DNA from: Polaribacter marinus
Lineage (GTDB): Bacteria > Bacteroidota > Bacteroidia > Flavobacteriales > Flavobacteriaceae
Assembly: GCF_022662535.1 (NCBI RefSeq)
Contig: NZ_JAKQYM010000004.1
Coordinates: forward strand, 62,001-126,000
DNA length: 64,000 nucleotides
Reading direction: 5' to 3'
Positions 42,052 to 50,958 of this stretch are shown piece after piece (position 1 is the stretch's first letter; each line of letters opens with the position of its first letter). A program made the translations under genes and the position numbers. A model generated the notes under the pieces. That model searched no databases and had not been told where the DNA came from. It saw only the letters and a list, made by a program, of their open reading frames with translations.

Positions 42052-43029
42052 TTATAAGTACATCACTTCTTTTACAGCTTTTATAACATCATTAGAATTT
42101 GGTATCCATTTTTCTAATAAAACAGGAGAATATGGAGCAGGTGTGTCTGCTGTTGTAATTCTCTTAATTGGTGCGTCTAAATAATCAAATGCTTCATCTT
42201 GAATTCTATAGGTAATTTCTGAGGCAACACTTGCAAAAGGCCAAGCCTCTTCTAAAACAATTAATCTATTTGTTTTCTTGACAGATTTTATAATTGCTGC
42301 ATGATCCATTGGGCGAACAGTTCTTAAATCGATAATTTCTACAGAAATATTTTCTTTTGCTAATTCATCTGCTGCTTTATAAGCCTCTTTAATAATCTTT
42401 CCAAAAGAAACAATAGTTACATCGGTACCCTCTCTTTTAATATCTGCAACTCCAATAGGAATGATATATTCTCCTTCTGGAATTTCCATTTTGTCACCAT
42501 ACATTTGTTCTGATTCCATAAAAATAACTGGATCGTCATCTCTAATGGCTGCTTTTAATAAACCTTTAGCATCATAAGGGTTAGACGGTACAATTACTTT
42601 TAATCCTGGGGTATTTGCAAACCAGTTTTCAAAAGCTTGTGAATGTGTAGCTCCTAATTGACCAGCAGAAGCTGTTGGACCTCTAAAAACAATAGGACAA
42701 TTAAATTGCCCACCAGACATTTGTCTAATTTTTGCTGCATTATTTATGATTTGATCAATCCCTACCAAAGAAAAGTTAAAAGTCATATATTCTACAATTG
42801 GTCTATTACCATTCATTGCAGAACCAATAGCAATACCCGCAAAACCAAGTTCTGCTATAGGAGTATCTATTACTCTTTTTGCACCGAACTCATCTAACAT
42901 TCCTTTACTGGCTTTATAAGCTCCATTATATTCGGCAACTTCTTCTCCCATTAAATAAATGCTTTCATCTCTACGCATTTCTTCACTCATTGCTTCGCAA
43001 ATCGCTTCTCTGAACTGAACTGTTTTCAT
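42052..43029 (-). CDS. pdhB: pyruvate dehydrogenase E1 component subunit beta
   Basis: Beta chain of the alpha2beta2 E1 enzyme that decarboxylates pyruvate with thiamine diphosphate for the pyruvate dehydrogenase complex. The 325-residue protein starts with REAICEAMSEEMRRDESIYLMGEEV and has family blocks GFAGIAIGSAMNG, MTFNFSLVGIDQIINNAAK, FRGPTASAGQLGATHSQ and VIFMESEQMYG. The alpha chain and E2 genes are not adjacent, as often in Flavobacteriia. A branched-chain substrate is less likely given the sequence. Divergent from etfBA. Confidence 0.92.
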   Translation of the reverse strand: MKTVQFREAICEAMSEEMRRDESIYLMGEEVAEYNGAYKASKGMLDEFGAKRVIDTPIAELGFAGIAIGSAMNGNRPIVEYMTFNFSLVGIDQIINNAAKIRQMSGGQFNCPIVFRGPTASAGQLGATHSQAFENWFANTPGLKVIVPSNPYDAKGLLKAAIRDDDPVIFMESEQMYGDKMEIPEGEYIIPIGVADIKREGTDVTIVSFGKIIKEAYKAADELAKENISVEIIDLRTVRPMDHAAIIKSVKKTNRLIVLEEAWPFASVASEITYRIQDEAFDYLDAPIKRITTADTPAPYSPVLLEKWIPNSNDVIKAVKEVMYL

Positions 43030-43061
43030 CTAATTTTTAGTTGTAAGTATTATTTGACACG

Positions 43062-43069
43062 CAAAAGTA
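43062..43069 (-). promoter_or_regulatory. -7 element of pdhB
   Basis: The minus strand reads TACTTTTG, a perfect TAnnTTTG, 33 bases before the ATG. Confidence 0.5.
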
Positions 43070-43165
43070 AGGAAATAATTGTCAATTTTTTTGATACATT
43101 TTTATAAAATGCATGATTCTTCATTAAGATATTATACTCAATCGTTTTCGCTAATTGTTAAATAA

Positions 43166-43201
43166 TTTAAAAAATACTATGCATGCATAGTATTTTTTAA
43201 A
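43166..43201. promoter_or_regulatory. perfect 36-bp palindrome upstream of etfB
   Basis: The sequence equals its own reverse complement over 36 bp, with the core TACTATGCATGCATAGTA and A/T-rich wings. It lies 49 bp before the etfB ATG, over the place of the -33 element of a likely promoter (TAATTTCG at about 43210 is a one-mismatch -7). It could be an operator; as RNA it could also form a hairpin. Confidence 0.6.
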
Positions 43202-43250
43202 AAAAAGACGTAATTTCGTTGCCGATATAAAGATTAAAAAAATAGAATTT

Positions 43251-43997
43251 ATGAAAATATTGGTATGTATTAGTCATGTGCCTGATACCACTTCAAAAAT
43301 TAATTTTACAGAAAATGATACAAAATTTGACACTAATGGTGTGCAGTTTGTAATCAATCCGTACGATGAGTTTAGCCTTACAAGAGCAATGTGGTTTAAA
43401 GAAAAACAAGGTGCAACCGTAACTGTTGTAAATGTTGGAAACGCAACAACAGAACCAACTTTGCGAAAAGCATTAGCAATAGGTGCAGATGATGCAATTC
43501 GTGTAAATGCAGAAGCAGTAGATGGTTTTTCTGTAGCTAAAGAATTAGCAGCAGTTGTAAAAAACGGAGGTTACGATTTAGTTTTAGCAGGAAAAGAATC
43601 TATAGATTATAATGGTGGAATGGTTCCGGGAATGTTAGCAGCATTAACAGATTTTAATTTTGTAAATGGTTGTGTAGGAATGGAAGTTGATGGTAATTCT
43701 GTTACTTTATCTAGAGAGATAGATGGTGGTAACGAAACATTAAGTACTTCTTTACCATTAGTTGTTGCAGGACAAAAAGGAATTGTAGAAGAAAAAGATT
43801 TACGTATACCAAACATGAGAGGTATTATGATGGCGCGTAAAAAACCTTTAAGTGTAGTTGAACCTGTTGGCATAGATAATGCCACTTCAATTCAATCATT
43901 TGAAAAGCCTGCTCCAAAAGGAGCTGTAAAATTAGTAGATGCAGATAATGTAGATGAGTTGATAAACTTATTGCATAATGAAGCTAAAGTAATCTAA
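43251..43997 (+). CDS. etfB: electron transfer flavoprotein subunit beta
   Basis: Partner of EtfA; the heterodimer accepts electrons from acyl-CoA dehydrogenases and passes them to the quinone pool. The 248-residue protein begins MKILVCISHVPDTTSKI and has VINPYDEFSLTRAM and the AMP-binding LAGKESIDYNGGMVPGMLA segment. The end of the protein, DVDELINLLHNEAKVI, is typical. Cotranscribed with etfA (51-base gap). Its upstream region holds a large palindrome. Confidence 0.95.
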   Translation: MKILVCISHVPDTTSKINFTENDTKFDTNGVQFVINPYDEFSLTRAMWFKEKQGATVTVVNVGNATTEPTLRKALAIGADDAIRVNAEAVDGFSVAKELAAVVKNGGYDLVLAGKESIDYNGGMVPGMLAALTDFNFVNGCVGMEVDGNSVTLSREIDGGNETLSTSLPLVVAGQKGIVEEKDLRIPNMRGIMMARKKPLSVVEPVGIDNATSIQSFEKPAPKGAVKLVDADNVDELINLLHNEAKVI

Positions 43998-44048
43998 CAA
44001 TATGCCATTCTTGTATATGCAAGAATCTCATTATAAAAAATAAAAAAT

Positions 44049-45005
44049 ATGTCAGTTTTAGTTTTTGCCGATTCAACAGACGGAAAATTTAAAAAAACAG
44101 CTTTTGAAGTAGTTTCTTACGGGAAAAAAGTTGCAGAACAATTAGGAAGCAATGTGATTGCTTTAACTATAAAAGCAAATGACGCTTCAGAGTTGTATAA
44201 ATATGGAGCAGAAAAAGTACTTACAGTATCTAATGATGCTCTAAATACTTTTAATGCAAAAGAATATGCATCGGTTATAAGTCAAGCAGCAACTGCTCAA
44301 AATGCAGATGTGGTTATTGTAGATGCTAGTATAGATAGTTTATACTTAGCGCCAATAGTTGCTGTAAATTTAGAAGCAGGTTACGCTTCTAATGTTGTAG
44401 ATGCACCAACAAGTACAAGTCCTTTTACAGTAAAAAGAAAAGCATTTTCTAATAAAGCATTTTCAAATACTGTAATTGCTACAGATAAAAAGATAATTGG
44501 TTTAGCAAAAAACTCATTCGGAATTCATGAAAACCCAGTAACAGGAACTTCAGAAAGTTTTGAGGCAACACTAGCAGAGTCTGGAGTGAAATCAGAAAAA
44601 ATAGAAAGAGTTACTGGTAAAGTAACGATTGCAGATGCAGATATTGTTGTTTCTGCAGGTAGAGGTTTAAAAGGACCAGAGAATTGGGGAATGATAGAAG
44701 AGTTAGCAGAAGTGTTAGGTGCTGCAACTGCTTGTTCTAAGCCTGTTTCAGATTTAGGATGGAGACCTCATGGAGAACACGTAGGGCAAACTGGGAAACC
44801 TGTTGCTGCTAACTTGTATATTGCCATCGGAATTTCTGGTGCAATTCAACATTTAGCAGGTATCAATGCTTCTAAAGTAAAAGTGGTTATCAATACAGAT
44901 CCAGAAGCACCTTTCTTTAAAGCTGCAGATTACGGAATTGTGGGCGATGCTTTTGAAGTAGTGCCAAAATTAATAGAAAAATTAAAAGCTTTTAAAGCTT
45001 CATAA
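44049..45005 (+). CDS. etfA: electron transfer flavoprotein subunit alpha
   Basis: FAD-carrying subunit of the electron transfer flavoprotein. The N-terminal domain starts SVLVFADSTDGKFKKTAFE; the C-terminal FAD domain has the signature VVSAGRGLKGPENWGMIEELAEVLGAA, followed by GQTGKPVAANLYIAIGISGAIQHLAG and VINTDPEAPFFKAADYGIVGDAF. Length 318 residues, normal. Second and last gene of the etf operon. Confidence 0.96.
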   Translation: MSVLVFADSTDGKFKKTAFEVVSYGKKVAEQLGSNVIALTIKANDASELYKYGAEKVLTVSNDALNTFNAKEYASVISQAATAQNADVVIVDASIDSLYLAPIVAVNLEAGYASNVVDAPTSTSPFTVKRKAFSNKAFSNTVIATDKKIIGLAKNSFGIHENPVTGTSESFEATLAESGVKSEKIERVTGKVTIADADIVVSAGRGLKGPENWGMIEELAEVLGAATACSKPVSDLGWRPHGEHVGQTGKPVAANLYIAIGISGAIQHLAGINASKVKVVINTDPEAPFFKAADYGIVGDAFEVVPKLIEKLKAFKAS

Positions 45006-45050
45006 TAATCTTTGGGCCTTCCCAATATTAGTTAAAAAATAATATTTTTA

Positions 45051-45085
45051 AAACCTATCAAGATTGTATTTTGATAGGTTTTTTA
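45051..45085 (+). terminator. terminator after etfA
   Basis: AAACCTATCAA and TTGATAGGTTT arms around a short loop, followed by T residues. Confidence 0.85.
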
Positions 45086-45150
45086 TTTATGAGTAATTGT
45101 CTAAACTTTTTTAAATAATTTCGTCAAGTTTGGGGTTTATCTTGAACGGA

Positions 45151-45224
45151 GTAGAAAGGCACTCGCTTTTTTCTTTTTTAAGAAAATAAAAAGAGCTCAA
45201 ACAAATGCTTCAATCCTTAACACA
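45151..45224 (-). repeat. dispersed intergenic repeat, copy 3 (inverted)
   Basis: On the minus strand: AAGGATTGAAGC, TTTGTTTGAGCTCTTTTT, a core of only about 15 bases, then AAAAAAGCGAGT. The ends match the copies at 8191 and 26571; the right end diverges after GCGAGT. The region 45086-45367 holds no gene. Confidence 0.7.
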
Positions 45225-45367
45225 AACAGAAGTTGTAATGATGAGTGTATTTTTATAGAAATAAAACTTTTACACTATTTATTTTTATTAAATTGTGCCC
45301 ACAAAAAAGTAAACCACAAATTAACATTTAACAATTAGAATACTTTTCTTACCTTGTAGAAAGATAT

Positions 45368-45979
45368 ATGAGTTTAATAAAACTAACTATTAAAGGAATT
45401 TCTTACAGTCAAACTCAAAGCGGAGCTTATGCTTTGGTTTTAAGCGAGATAGAAGGAACGAGAACGCTGCCAATTATCATTGGAGCATTTGAAGCACAAT
45501 CAATTGCCATTGCATTAGAAAAAGAAATTAGACCACCTAGGCCACTTACTCATGATTTATTTAAAACTTTTTCAGATCGATTTTTAATAAAAGTAAAAGA
45601 AGTAATTATCCACAAATTAGTAGACGGTGTGTTCTTTTCTTCTTTAATTTGTGAAAGAGACGGAGTAGAAGAGAGTATAGATGCAAGAACCTCAGATGCC
45701 ATAGCAATTGCCATTCGTTTTCTAGCGCCAATTTATACTTATGAAAATATTTTAGACAAAGCGGGTGTTTACCTTAAATTAGAAGAAGAATTATCTCTTC
45801 AAGAGCCTGAAGAATTAGATGGTTTTTCTATTGATTTAGAAGAAATAACATCCCAAAAAGAAAGCGGTTTTTCTTCGATTACTTTAAAAGAGTTACACAA
45901 TAAATTAAATGCTGCTGTTGCTGATGAAAACTATGAGCTCGCAGCAAAAATTAGAGACGAAATAAGTAAACGTCCTTAA
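45368..45979 (+). CDS. bifunctional nuclease family protein
   Basis: Protein of 203 residues with an N-terminal DUF151 (bifunctional nuclease) domain (about 1-135; LPIIIGAFEAQSIAIALEK and DARTSDAIAIAIR) and a C-terminal UVR motif (about 168-202; LKELHNKLNAAVADENYELAAKIRDEI) as found in UvrB and UvrC. The family is widespread in Bacteroidota; plant homologues show DNase and RNase activity. The physiological role in bacteria is open. It is 19 bases before the nucleoside transporter gene. Confidence 0.92.
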   Translation: MSLIKLTIKGISYSQTQSGAYALVLSEIEGTRTLPIIIGAFEAQSIAIALEKEIRPPRPLTHDLFKTFSDRFLIKVKEVIIHKLVDGVFFSSLICERDGVEESIDARTSDAIAIAIRFLAPIYTYENILDKAGVYLKLEEELSLQEPEELDGFSIDLEEITSQKESGFSSITLKELHNKLNAAVADENYELAAKIRDEISKRP

Positions 45980-45998
45980 CTTAAAAACAGGAAGACTT

Positions 45999-47255
45999 AT
46001 GAATGTAAAATTACGATTAATTATCATGAATTTTCTCCAATTTTTTATTTGGGGAGCTTGGTTAATTACGGTAGCCAATTATTGGTTTGGAACAAAAGGG
46101 TGGGATGGTGCAGATTTTGGAGCTATTTTTTCTACCATGGGAATTGCTTCTATATTTATGCCAACTATTTGCGGAATTATTGCTGATAGATGGATAAATG
46201 CAGAAAAATTATATGGAATCTTACATGTTTTAGGAGGTTTAACCTTATTATACGTGCCAATGATAGACAATCCAGTTTCATTTTTTTGGGTAATATTACT
46301 AGCGATGGTTTTTTATATGCCAACAATCGCATTGTCTAATTCTGTAGCGTATAATGCTTTGAAAAAAAATGGATTAGATGTGGTAAAAGATTTTCCGCCT
46401 ATTAGAGTTTGGGGAACAATTGGATTTATTGCTGCCATGTGGATTACCAATTTATCAGGAAATAAAGCATCAGAAAATCAATTTTATATTGCGGCTGTTG
46501 CTGCTGTTTTATTAGGGATTTATTCATTTACATTACCCAAATGTAAGCCACAACACGATGTGTCTGAAAATAAATCATTTGTAGAATTAATGGGTTTAAG
46601 TTCTTTTAAATTATTTGCCAATTATAAACTCGCATTGTTTTTTATTTTTAGCATGTTTTTAGGAGCAGCATTACAACTTACAAATGCTTATGGCGATGTG
46701 TATCTAGATGATTTTAAATTAATTCCTCAGTATGCAGATTCTTTTGTAGTAAAATATTCTACAATAATTATGTCAATTTCTCAAATTTCGGAAACACTAT
46801 TTATTTTAGCAATTCCGTTTTTCTTGAAACGATACGGAATTAAACGAGTAATGCTTATTAGTATGATTGCTTGGGTGCTGCGTTTCGGGTTATTTGCTTA
46901 CGGAAATCCTGAAGGTGGATTGTGGATGATTATTGCATCTTGTATTGTATACGGAATGGCTTTTGATTTTTTCAATATTTCTGGATCTTTATTTATAGAA
47001 ACTTCTACAGATTCTAAAATTAGATCTTCTGCACAAGGTTTGTTTATGATGATGACAAATGGCTTTGGAGCTATTTTTGGAAGCTTAGTTAGTGGCTATT
47101 TAATAGATCATTTTTTTACAACAAGTGCGGGAAAAGATTGGCATAACATTTGGCTAACTTTTGCAATATATTCTTTAGTAATAGCAATTGCATTTGCCAT
47201 TTTGTTTAAACACAAACACGATCCTAATGAAATTAAAAAATCAATTTCACATTAA
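45999..47255 (+). CDS. nucleoside transporter, NupG-like major facilitator
   Basis: Twelve-helix inner-membrane transporter of 418 residues resembling the nucleoside:H+ symporter family. Early motifs are MNFLQFFIWGAWLITVANYWF and FSTMGIASIFMPTICGIIADRW; the loop PIRVWGTIGFIAAMW is conserved in the family. Cotranscribed with the upstream nuclease-family gene and followed by thyA, so the neighbourhood fits nucleoside uptake and pyrimidine metabolism. Confidence 0.88.
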   Translation: MNVKLRLIIMNFLQFFIWGAWLITVANYWFGTKGWDGADFGAIFSTMGIASIFMPTICGIIADRWINAEKLYGILHVLGGLTLLYVPMIDNPVSFFWVILLAMVFYMPTIALSNSVAYNALKKNGLDVVKDFPPIRVWGTIGFIAAMWITNLSGNKASENQFYIAAVAAVLLGIYSFTLPKCKPQHDVSENKSFVELMGLSSFKLFANYKLALFFIFSMFLGAALQLTNAYGDVYLDDFKLIPQYADSFVVKYSTIIMSISQISETLFILAIPFFLKRYGIKRVMLISMIAWVLRFGLFAYGNPEGGLWMIIASCIVYGMAFDFFNISGSLFIETSTDSKIRSSAQGLFMMMTNGFGAIFGSLVSGYLIDHFFTTSAGKDWHNIWLTFAIYSLVIAIAFAILFKHKHDPNEIKKSISH

Positions 47256-47286
47256 TCATGATTAGTTAATAACTTTATAATATATT

Positions 47287-47322
47287 AAAGGCTTCAATCT
47301 TTTAGATTTGAAGCTTTTTTTT
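47287..47322 (+). terminator. terminator after the nucleoside transporter
   Basis: AGGCTTCAA-type and TTGAAGCTT arms with a short loop, followed by eight T residues. Confidence 0.75.
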
Positions 47323-47353
47323 AATTTAGATTTCTCTAAGGTTTAGTAAAATA

Positions 47354-48178
47354 ATGAAGCAATATTTAGATTTAGTAAAACACGTATTAGAAAACGGAAA
47401 CGAAAAAGGAGATAGAACAGGTACAGGAACAAAAAGCGTTTTTGGTTATCAAATGCGTTTTGATTTAAACGAAGGTTTTCCGATGGTAACAACTAAAAAG
47501 TTACATTTAAAATCGATAGTTTATGAATTACTTTGGTTTATAAAAGGAGATACGAACATAAAATATCTTCAAGAAAATGGTGTTAGAATTTGGAATGAAT
47601 GGGCAGATGAAAAAGGAGATTTAGGCCCTGTTTATGGACACCAATGGCGTAATTGGAATAGTGATGAAATCGATCAACTAAAAGAGGTGATTTCTACTTT
47701 AAAAAGCAATCCAAACTCTAGAAGAATGTTAGTCTCTGCATGGAACCCATCGGTTTTGCCAGATACTTCTCTTTCTTTTTCTGAAAATGTAGCAAATGGT
47801 AAAGCAGCATTACCTCCATGTCATGCTTTTTTTCAGTTTTATGTAGCCGATGGAAAATTGTCTTGTCAATTGTATCAAAGAAGTGCCGATATCTTTTTAG
47901 GAGTTCCTTTTAATATTGCTTCTTATGCATTGTTTACCATGATGGTGGCACAGGTTTGTGGTTATAAATTTGGGGAGTTTATTCATACTTTTGGAGATGC
48001 ACATATTTATAATAATCATGTAGAACAATTAGAATTGCAATTGTCTAGAGATCTTAGGCCACTTCCAAAAATGAAAATGAATCCGGAGATAAAAAATATA
48101 GAAGATTTTACTTTTGAAGATTTTGAGTTGATTGATTATAATCCGCATCCTCATATAAAAGGTAAGGTAGCTATTTAA
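47354..48178 (+). CDS. thyA: thymidylate synthase
   Basis: Makes dTMP from dUMP with methylene-tetrahydrofolate. The 274-residue protein has [13 protein letters not shown], the catalytic Cys156 in [33 protein letters not shown] and the end motif GDAHIYNNH. The length is close to E. coli ThyA. folA, which recycles its folate product, lies 1.2 kb downstream on the same strand. Confidence 0.97.
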   Translation: MKQYLDLVKHVLENGNEKGDRTGTGTKSVFGYQMRFDLNEGFPMVTTKKLHLKSIVYELLWFIKGDTNIKYLQENGVRIWNEWADEKGDLGPVYGHQWRNWNSDEIDQLKEVISTLKSNPNSRRMLVSAWNPSVLPDTSLSFSENVANGKAALPPCHAFFQFYVADGKLSCQLYQRSADIFLGVPFNIASYALFTMMVAQVCGYKFGEFIHTFGDAHIYNNHVEQLELQLSRDLRPLPKMKMNPEIKNIEDFTFEDFELIDYNPHPHIKGKVAI

Positions 48179-48271
48179 AGATGAGTTTTGTAGCTCATTT
48201 AATAAGGGTATATTTATCAAAAAAACGAATTAAAATTTATAAAAAAGAAGAGAATACGAATCCTTTTTTTC

Positions 48272-48673
48272 TTGTTAGCATTTCAAGTTGCCTTAGGTCA
48301 ACAAAAAGACGAGTTTGTTTATTTTATTAATTTAGATGAAGTACCTACTTATGACGGCTGTCAAAAAAGTGCTGCTACAGATCGTAAAGATTGTTTTAAA
48401 AGATCTTTAAACAAGCATTTTAGTAAAAATTTAAATTTAAAACCTGGATATTTAAAATTAAAATATGATTTTAGAATAGAAAAAGATGGTTCATCTAAAT
48501 TAAAGACTGTTAAAAATTATGGAACCACAGGTGGCTTCCAATTAGATCCAACTTTAAAGAATGAAATTGCTAGAATAGTAGCTTTAATTCCTAAAATGCG
48601 TACTCCTGCAAAATATTACGGAAAAAATGTAAGAGTAAAATATTTAGATTATATGAAGATTAGGGTAGAATAA
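48272..48673 (+). CDS. secreted protein resembling a TonB C-terminal domain
   Basis: Residues about 25-130 look like the C-terminal domain of Bacteroidota energy-transducer TonB proteins (VPTYDGCQ, DCFKRSLNKHFSKN, LKYDFRIEKDGSSKL, IPKMRTPAKYYGKNVRVKY), but there is no anchor-linker region. The only usual start is TTG at 48272, which gives a signal peptide without its basic head; the open frame upstream encodes KFIKKKRIRIL, so translation may begin earlier at a non-standard codon. Role unknown; periplasmic by inference. Confidence 0.7.
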   Translation: MLAFQVALGQQKDEFVYFINLDEVPTYDGCQKSAATDRKDCFKRSLNKHFSKNLNLKPGYLKLKYDFRIEKDGSSKLKTVKNYGTTGGFQLDPTLKNEIARIVALIPKMRTPAKYYGKNVRVKYLDYMKIRVE

Positions 48674-48689
48674 GTTTCTTCCTAAAATA

Positions 48690-48728
48690 TAAAAAAGCGC
48701 ATGATTAATAAAATCATGCGCTTTTTTA
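48690..48728. terminator. bidirectional terminator
   Basis: AAAAAAGCGCATGATT and AATCATGCGCTTTTTT form a perfect 16-bp stem around a five-base loop, between convergent genes. Confidence 0.9.
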
Positions 48729-48747
48729 TGTTTTATAAGAAATTTTA

Positions 48748-49044
48748 TTATAAGTTTAAAACTGCATTTTCTGCACCTGCAAAATCATTCCATGTAAAAT
48801 CATCTGCCTGTTCATCATTAACGTATGTTCCATCAACAATGTATCTAAATTCGTAAGAATTGTTAGCTTCTAAATCAACAGTTCCTTTAAAAGATCCATT
48901 TTTTAGTTTTTTTAAGGGTGTAGATGCTGTATTCCAGTCATTAAAGTTTCCAACAACAGCTACATGATTTGCCTCTTCTGCAGGGAAAGTAAAAGTTACT
49001 TTACAAACAGGTTTGCTTTTTAAAAATTGTTTTTTAATTGCCAT
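48748..49044 (-). CDS. isoamylase early-set (CBM48-like) domain protein
   Basis: A 98-residue protein that is just one glycogen-binding-like beta-sandwich domain, as found at the N terminus of glycogen branching enzymes and in AMPK beta. Visible motifs: VTFTFPAEEANHVAVVGNFNDWN, LKKLKNGSFKGTVDLE, YEFRYIVDGTYVNDEQAD. No enzyme domain is attached and no glycogen gene is adjacent, so it is probably a stand-alone carbohydrate-binding or regulatory protein. Confidence 0.88.
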   Translation of the reverse strand: MAIKKQFLKSKPVCKVTFTFPAEEANHVAVVGNFNDWNTASTPLKKLKNGSFKGTVDLEANNSYEFRYIVDGTYVNDEQADDFTWNDFAGAENAVLNL

Positions 49045-49320
49045 AATATTTTATTTTCAAATTCTCCTGTAAATTTATGCAAGAAGAGAGCAATCTCAAA
49101 GATCATTGAATACTTATAACAAAGAATTGTTGTTTTGTTAATATGAGACGTATAATTATTGTTTTTTAGAAAAAAAACAGATCTAATTTTATTGTTTAGA
49201 TAAAAAAAAGAAGCATCTTTCTTATTGGTTTTCAGTGTTTTTGCTTCGAAAACGTATTCGTAAAATACTGTTTTTGTGTTGGAATCTGTCAAAAACGTCA
49301 AATCTGAAAAATATTTGAAG

Positions 49321-49328
49321 TAATTTTG
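49321..49328 (+). promoter_or_regulatory. -7 element of folA
   Basis: TAATTTTG fits TAnnTTTG, 18 bases before the ATG. Confidence 0.5.
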
Positions 49329-49346
49329 TAAAAATTAGAATATCAT

Positions 49347-49841
49347 ATGGTTACAATCATCGCTGCAATTGCAAAAAATAACGCTTTAGGAAAAGATAAT
49401 GATTTAATTTGGCATTTACCTGCAGATTTAAAGCGTTTTAAAAAAGTAACTTCTGGTCATCATATATTAATGGGTAGAAATACTTTTGAGTCTATTGGAA
49501 AACCATTACCAAATAGAACCACTGTTATTATTACTAGAAATAACGATTATTTTAAAAATGGATGTCTTATTGCTAATTCTATTGAAGAAGCCATTGAATT
49601 AACCAATAACGATGATGCTTTTATTATTGGTGGAGCACAAATTTACAAACAAGCTTTAGAAAGTAATTTGGTTGATAAATTAGATATTACAGTAGTACAT
49701 CAAGAATTTGAAGCAGATGTTTTTTTTCCAAAAATAGATCTAACCATTTGGGAAGAAGTTTCTAGAGAGGATTTTAAAGCTGATGAAAAAAATAAATACG
49801 ATTATAGTTTTGTAAGTTATAGAAAGAAAGCTGTTAATTAA
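49347..49841 (+). CDS. folA: dihydrofolate reductase
   Basis: Reduces dihydrofolate, the by-product of ThyA, with NADPH. The 164-residue protein has IAAIAKNNALGKDNDLIWHLPADLKRFK, the NADPH-binding ILMGRNTFESIGKPLPNR and IIGGAQIYKQAL. The catalytic acid is the Asp of LPADLKRF. The gene ends overlapping the convergent DUF6146 gene by eight bases. Confidence 0.96.
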   Translation: MVTIIAAIAKNNALGKDNDLIWHLPADLKRFKKVTSGHHILMGRNTFESIGKPLPNRTTVIITRNNDYFKNGCLIANSIEEAIELTNNDDAFIIGGAQIYKQALESNLVDKLDITVVHQEFEADVFFPKIDLTIWEEVSREDFKADEKNKYDYSFVSYRKKAVN

Positions 49842-50271
49842 TTCGATTTCTTAAACCATTTCCTAAATTCATTTTGTACTTTCTTTGTGCAAACAAAAAG
49901 TAGTTAAATAGCTTGTAGTTAACATCATAACCATAATCTATTGAGGGCTGATAATCGATTACATTTTCATAAATATTAGGATTATAACGATTTGGATTCT
50001 GTGCTCTCATATTCCAAGTTGTAACAAAAAATCTATTTTTACTTTCCATGTATTCTTGAGAGTAAAATCCAACAGGTTTTGCAATAGAATTTAAATAACT
50101 TGTAAATCCCAAATCAATAATTATAATTTGGTATTCTAAACTATCATTTGCAATCACTACAGGTTCTTCTTTTTCAATACTTTTGTTTTTTACAGAAGTT
50201 GAACCACAGGCCCAAAAGAACATTACAATAGAAAATAATATCAAAAAATGTTTTAAAAGTTTCATAATCAA
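49834..50271 (-). CDS. DUF6146-like lipoprotein
   Basis: A 145-residue putative lipoprotein: the signal peptide ends in the lipobox FWACGS with Cys22. The mature part has the pattern IIIDLGFTSYLNS, YSQEYMESKNRFFVTTWNMRAQNP and IDYQPSIDYGYDVNYKLFNYF, which I recognise from a Bacteroidota-only family annotated DUF6146. Function unknown; anchored to the inner or outer membrane. Confidence 0.8.
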   Translation of the reverse strand: MIMKLLKHFLILFSIVMFFWACGSTSVKNKSIEKEEPVVIANDSLEYQIIIIDLGFTSYLNSIAKPVGFYSQEYMESKNRFFVTTWNMRAQNPNRYNPNIYENVIDYQPSIDYGYDVNYKLFNYFLFAQRKYKMNLGNGLRNRIN

Positions 50272-50363
50272 CAGATTTAAGAATAGTAAAGTTGCAATAA
50301 TTATTCCAAAATTAATTGATTTTTAATTCTTTTAACATTAATTTTCAAACTTTAAAAGAAAAG

Positions 50364-50921
50364 ATGAAAAATAGATGTTTTTGGGTAACCGATAGTAAAC
50401 TATATCAAGATTATCATGATAATGAATGGGGAACACCTGTTTATGATGATCAAACGTTATTTGAGTTCTTAATTCTAGAAACTTTTCAAGCGGGTTTAAG
50501 TTGGATTACTATTTTAAATAAAAGAGAAAACTTTAGAAAGGCTTTTGATGATTTTGACTACCATAAAATAGCCGCTTATTCAGAAAATAAATACAATTCT
50601 TTGTTGCAAGATGCTGGTATAATCAGAAACAAATTAAAAATAAAAAGTGCCATTTCAAATGCACAATTGTTTTTAAAAATTCAAAAAGAATATGGCTCTT
50701 TTTCTAAATTTATATGGAATTATGTAGATGGTAAACCCATTCTAAATCAATTTACAAAAAGAGAAGAGGTTCCTGCAACTACAGATTTATCAGATAAAAT
50801 TTCTAAAGATTTAAAAAAACTTGGATTTAAATTTGTAGGATCTACTGTAGTATATGCATATATGCAAGCGGTTGGAATGGTCAATGATCATACATCAGAT
50901 TGTTTTAAGTATCAAACTTAA
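50364..50921 (+). CDS. tag: DNA-3-methyladenine glycosylase I
   Basis: Base-excision repair enzyme removing 3-methyladenine. The ATG at 50364 (MKNRCFWV, 185 residues) is preferred over the one 48 bases upstream because Tag proteins start right before RCxW. Motifs: YHDNEWG, LEFLILETFQAGLSWITIL with the catalytic Glu, NRNKLKIKSAI-like IIRNKLKIKSAISNA, and the C-terminal zinc ligands in NDHTSDCF together with Cys5 and the His of YHD. Confidence 0.93.
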   Translation: MKNRCFWVTDSKLYQDYHDNEWGTPVYDDQTLFEFLILETFQAGLSWITILNKRENFRKAFDDFDYHKIAAYSENKYNSLLQDAGIIRNKLKIKSAISNAQLFLKIQKEYGSFSKFIWNYVDGKPILNQFTKREEVPATTDLSDKISKDLKKLGFKFVGSTVVYAYMQAVGMVNDHTSDCFKYQT

Positions 50922-50958
50922 TTTGTACATTTATAAACTGAAATAAAATTATCATAAA

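Noticed and set aside
49020..49301. 93-codon frame on the minus strand upstream of the CBM48-like gene
   Set aside because: It overlaps the start of that gene in another frame, is rich in Lys/Asn/Phe typical of translated AT-rich spacer, and has no recognisable domain.
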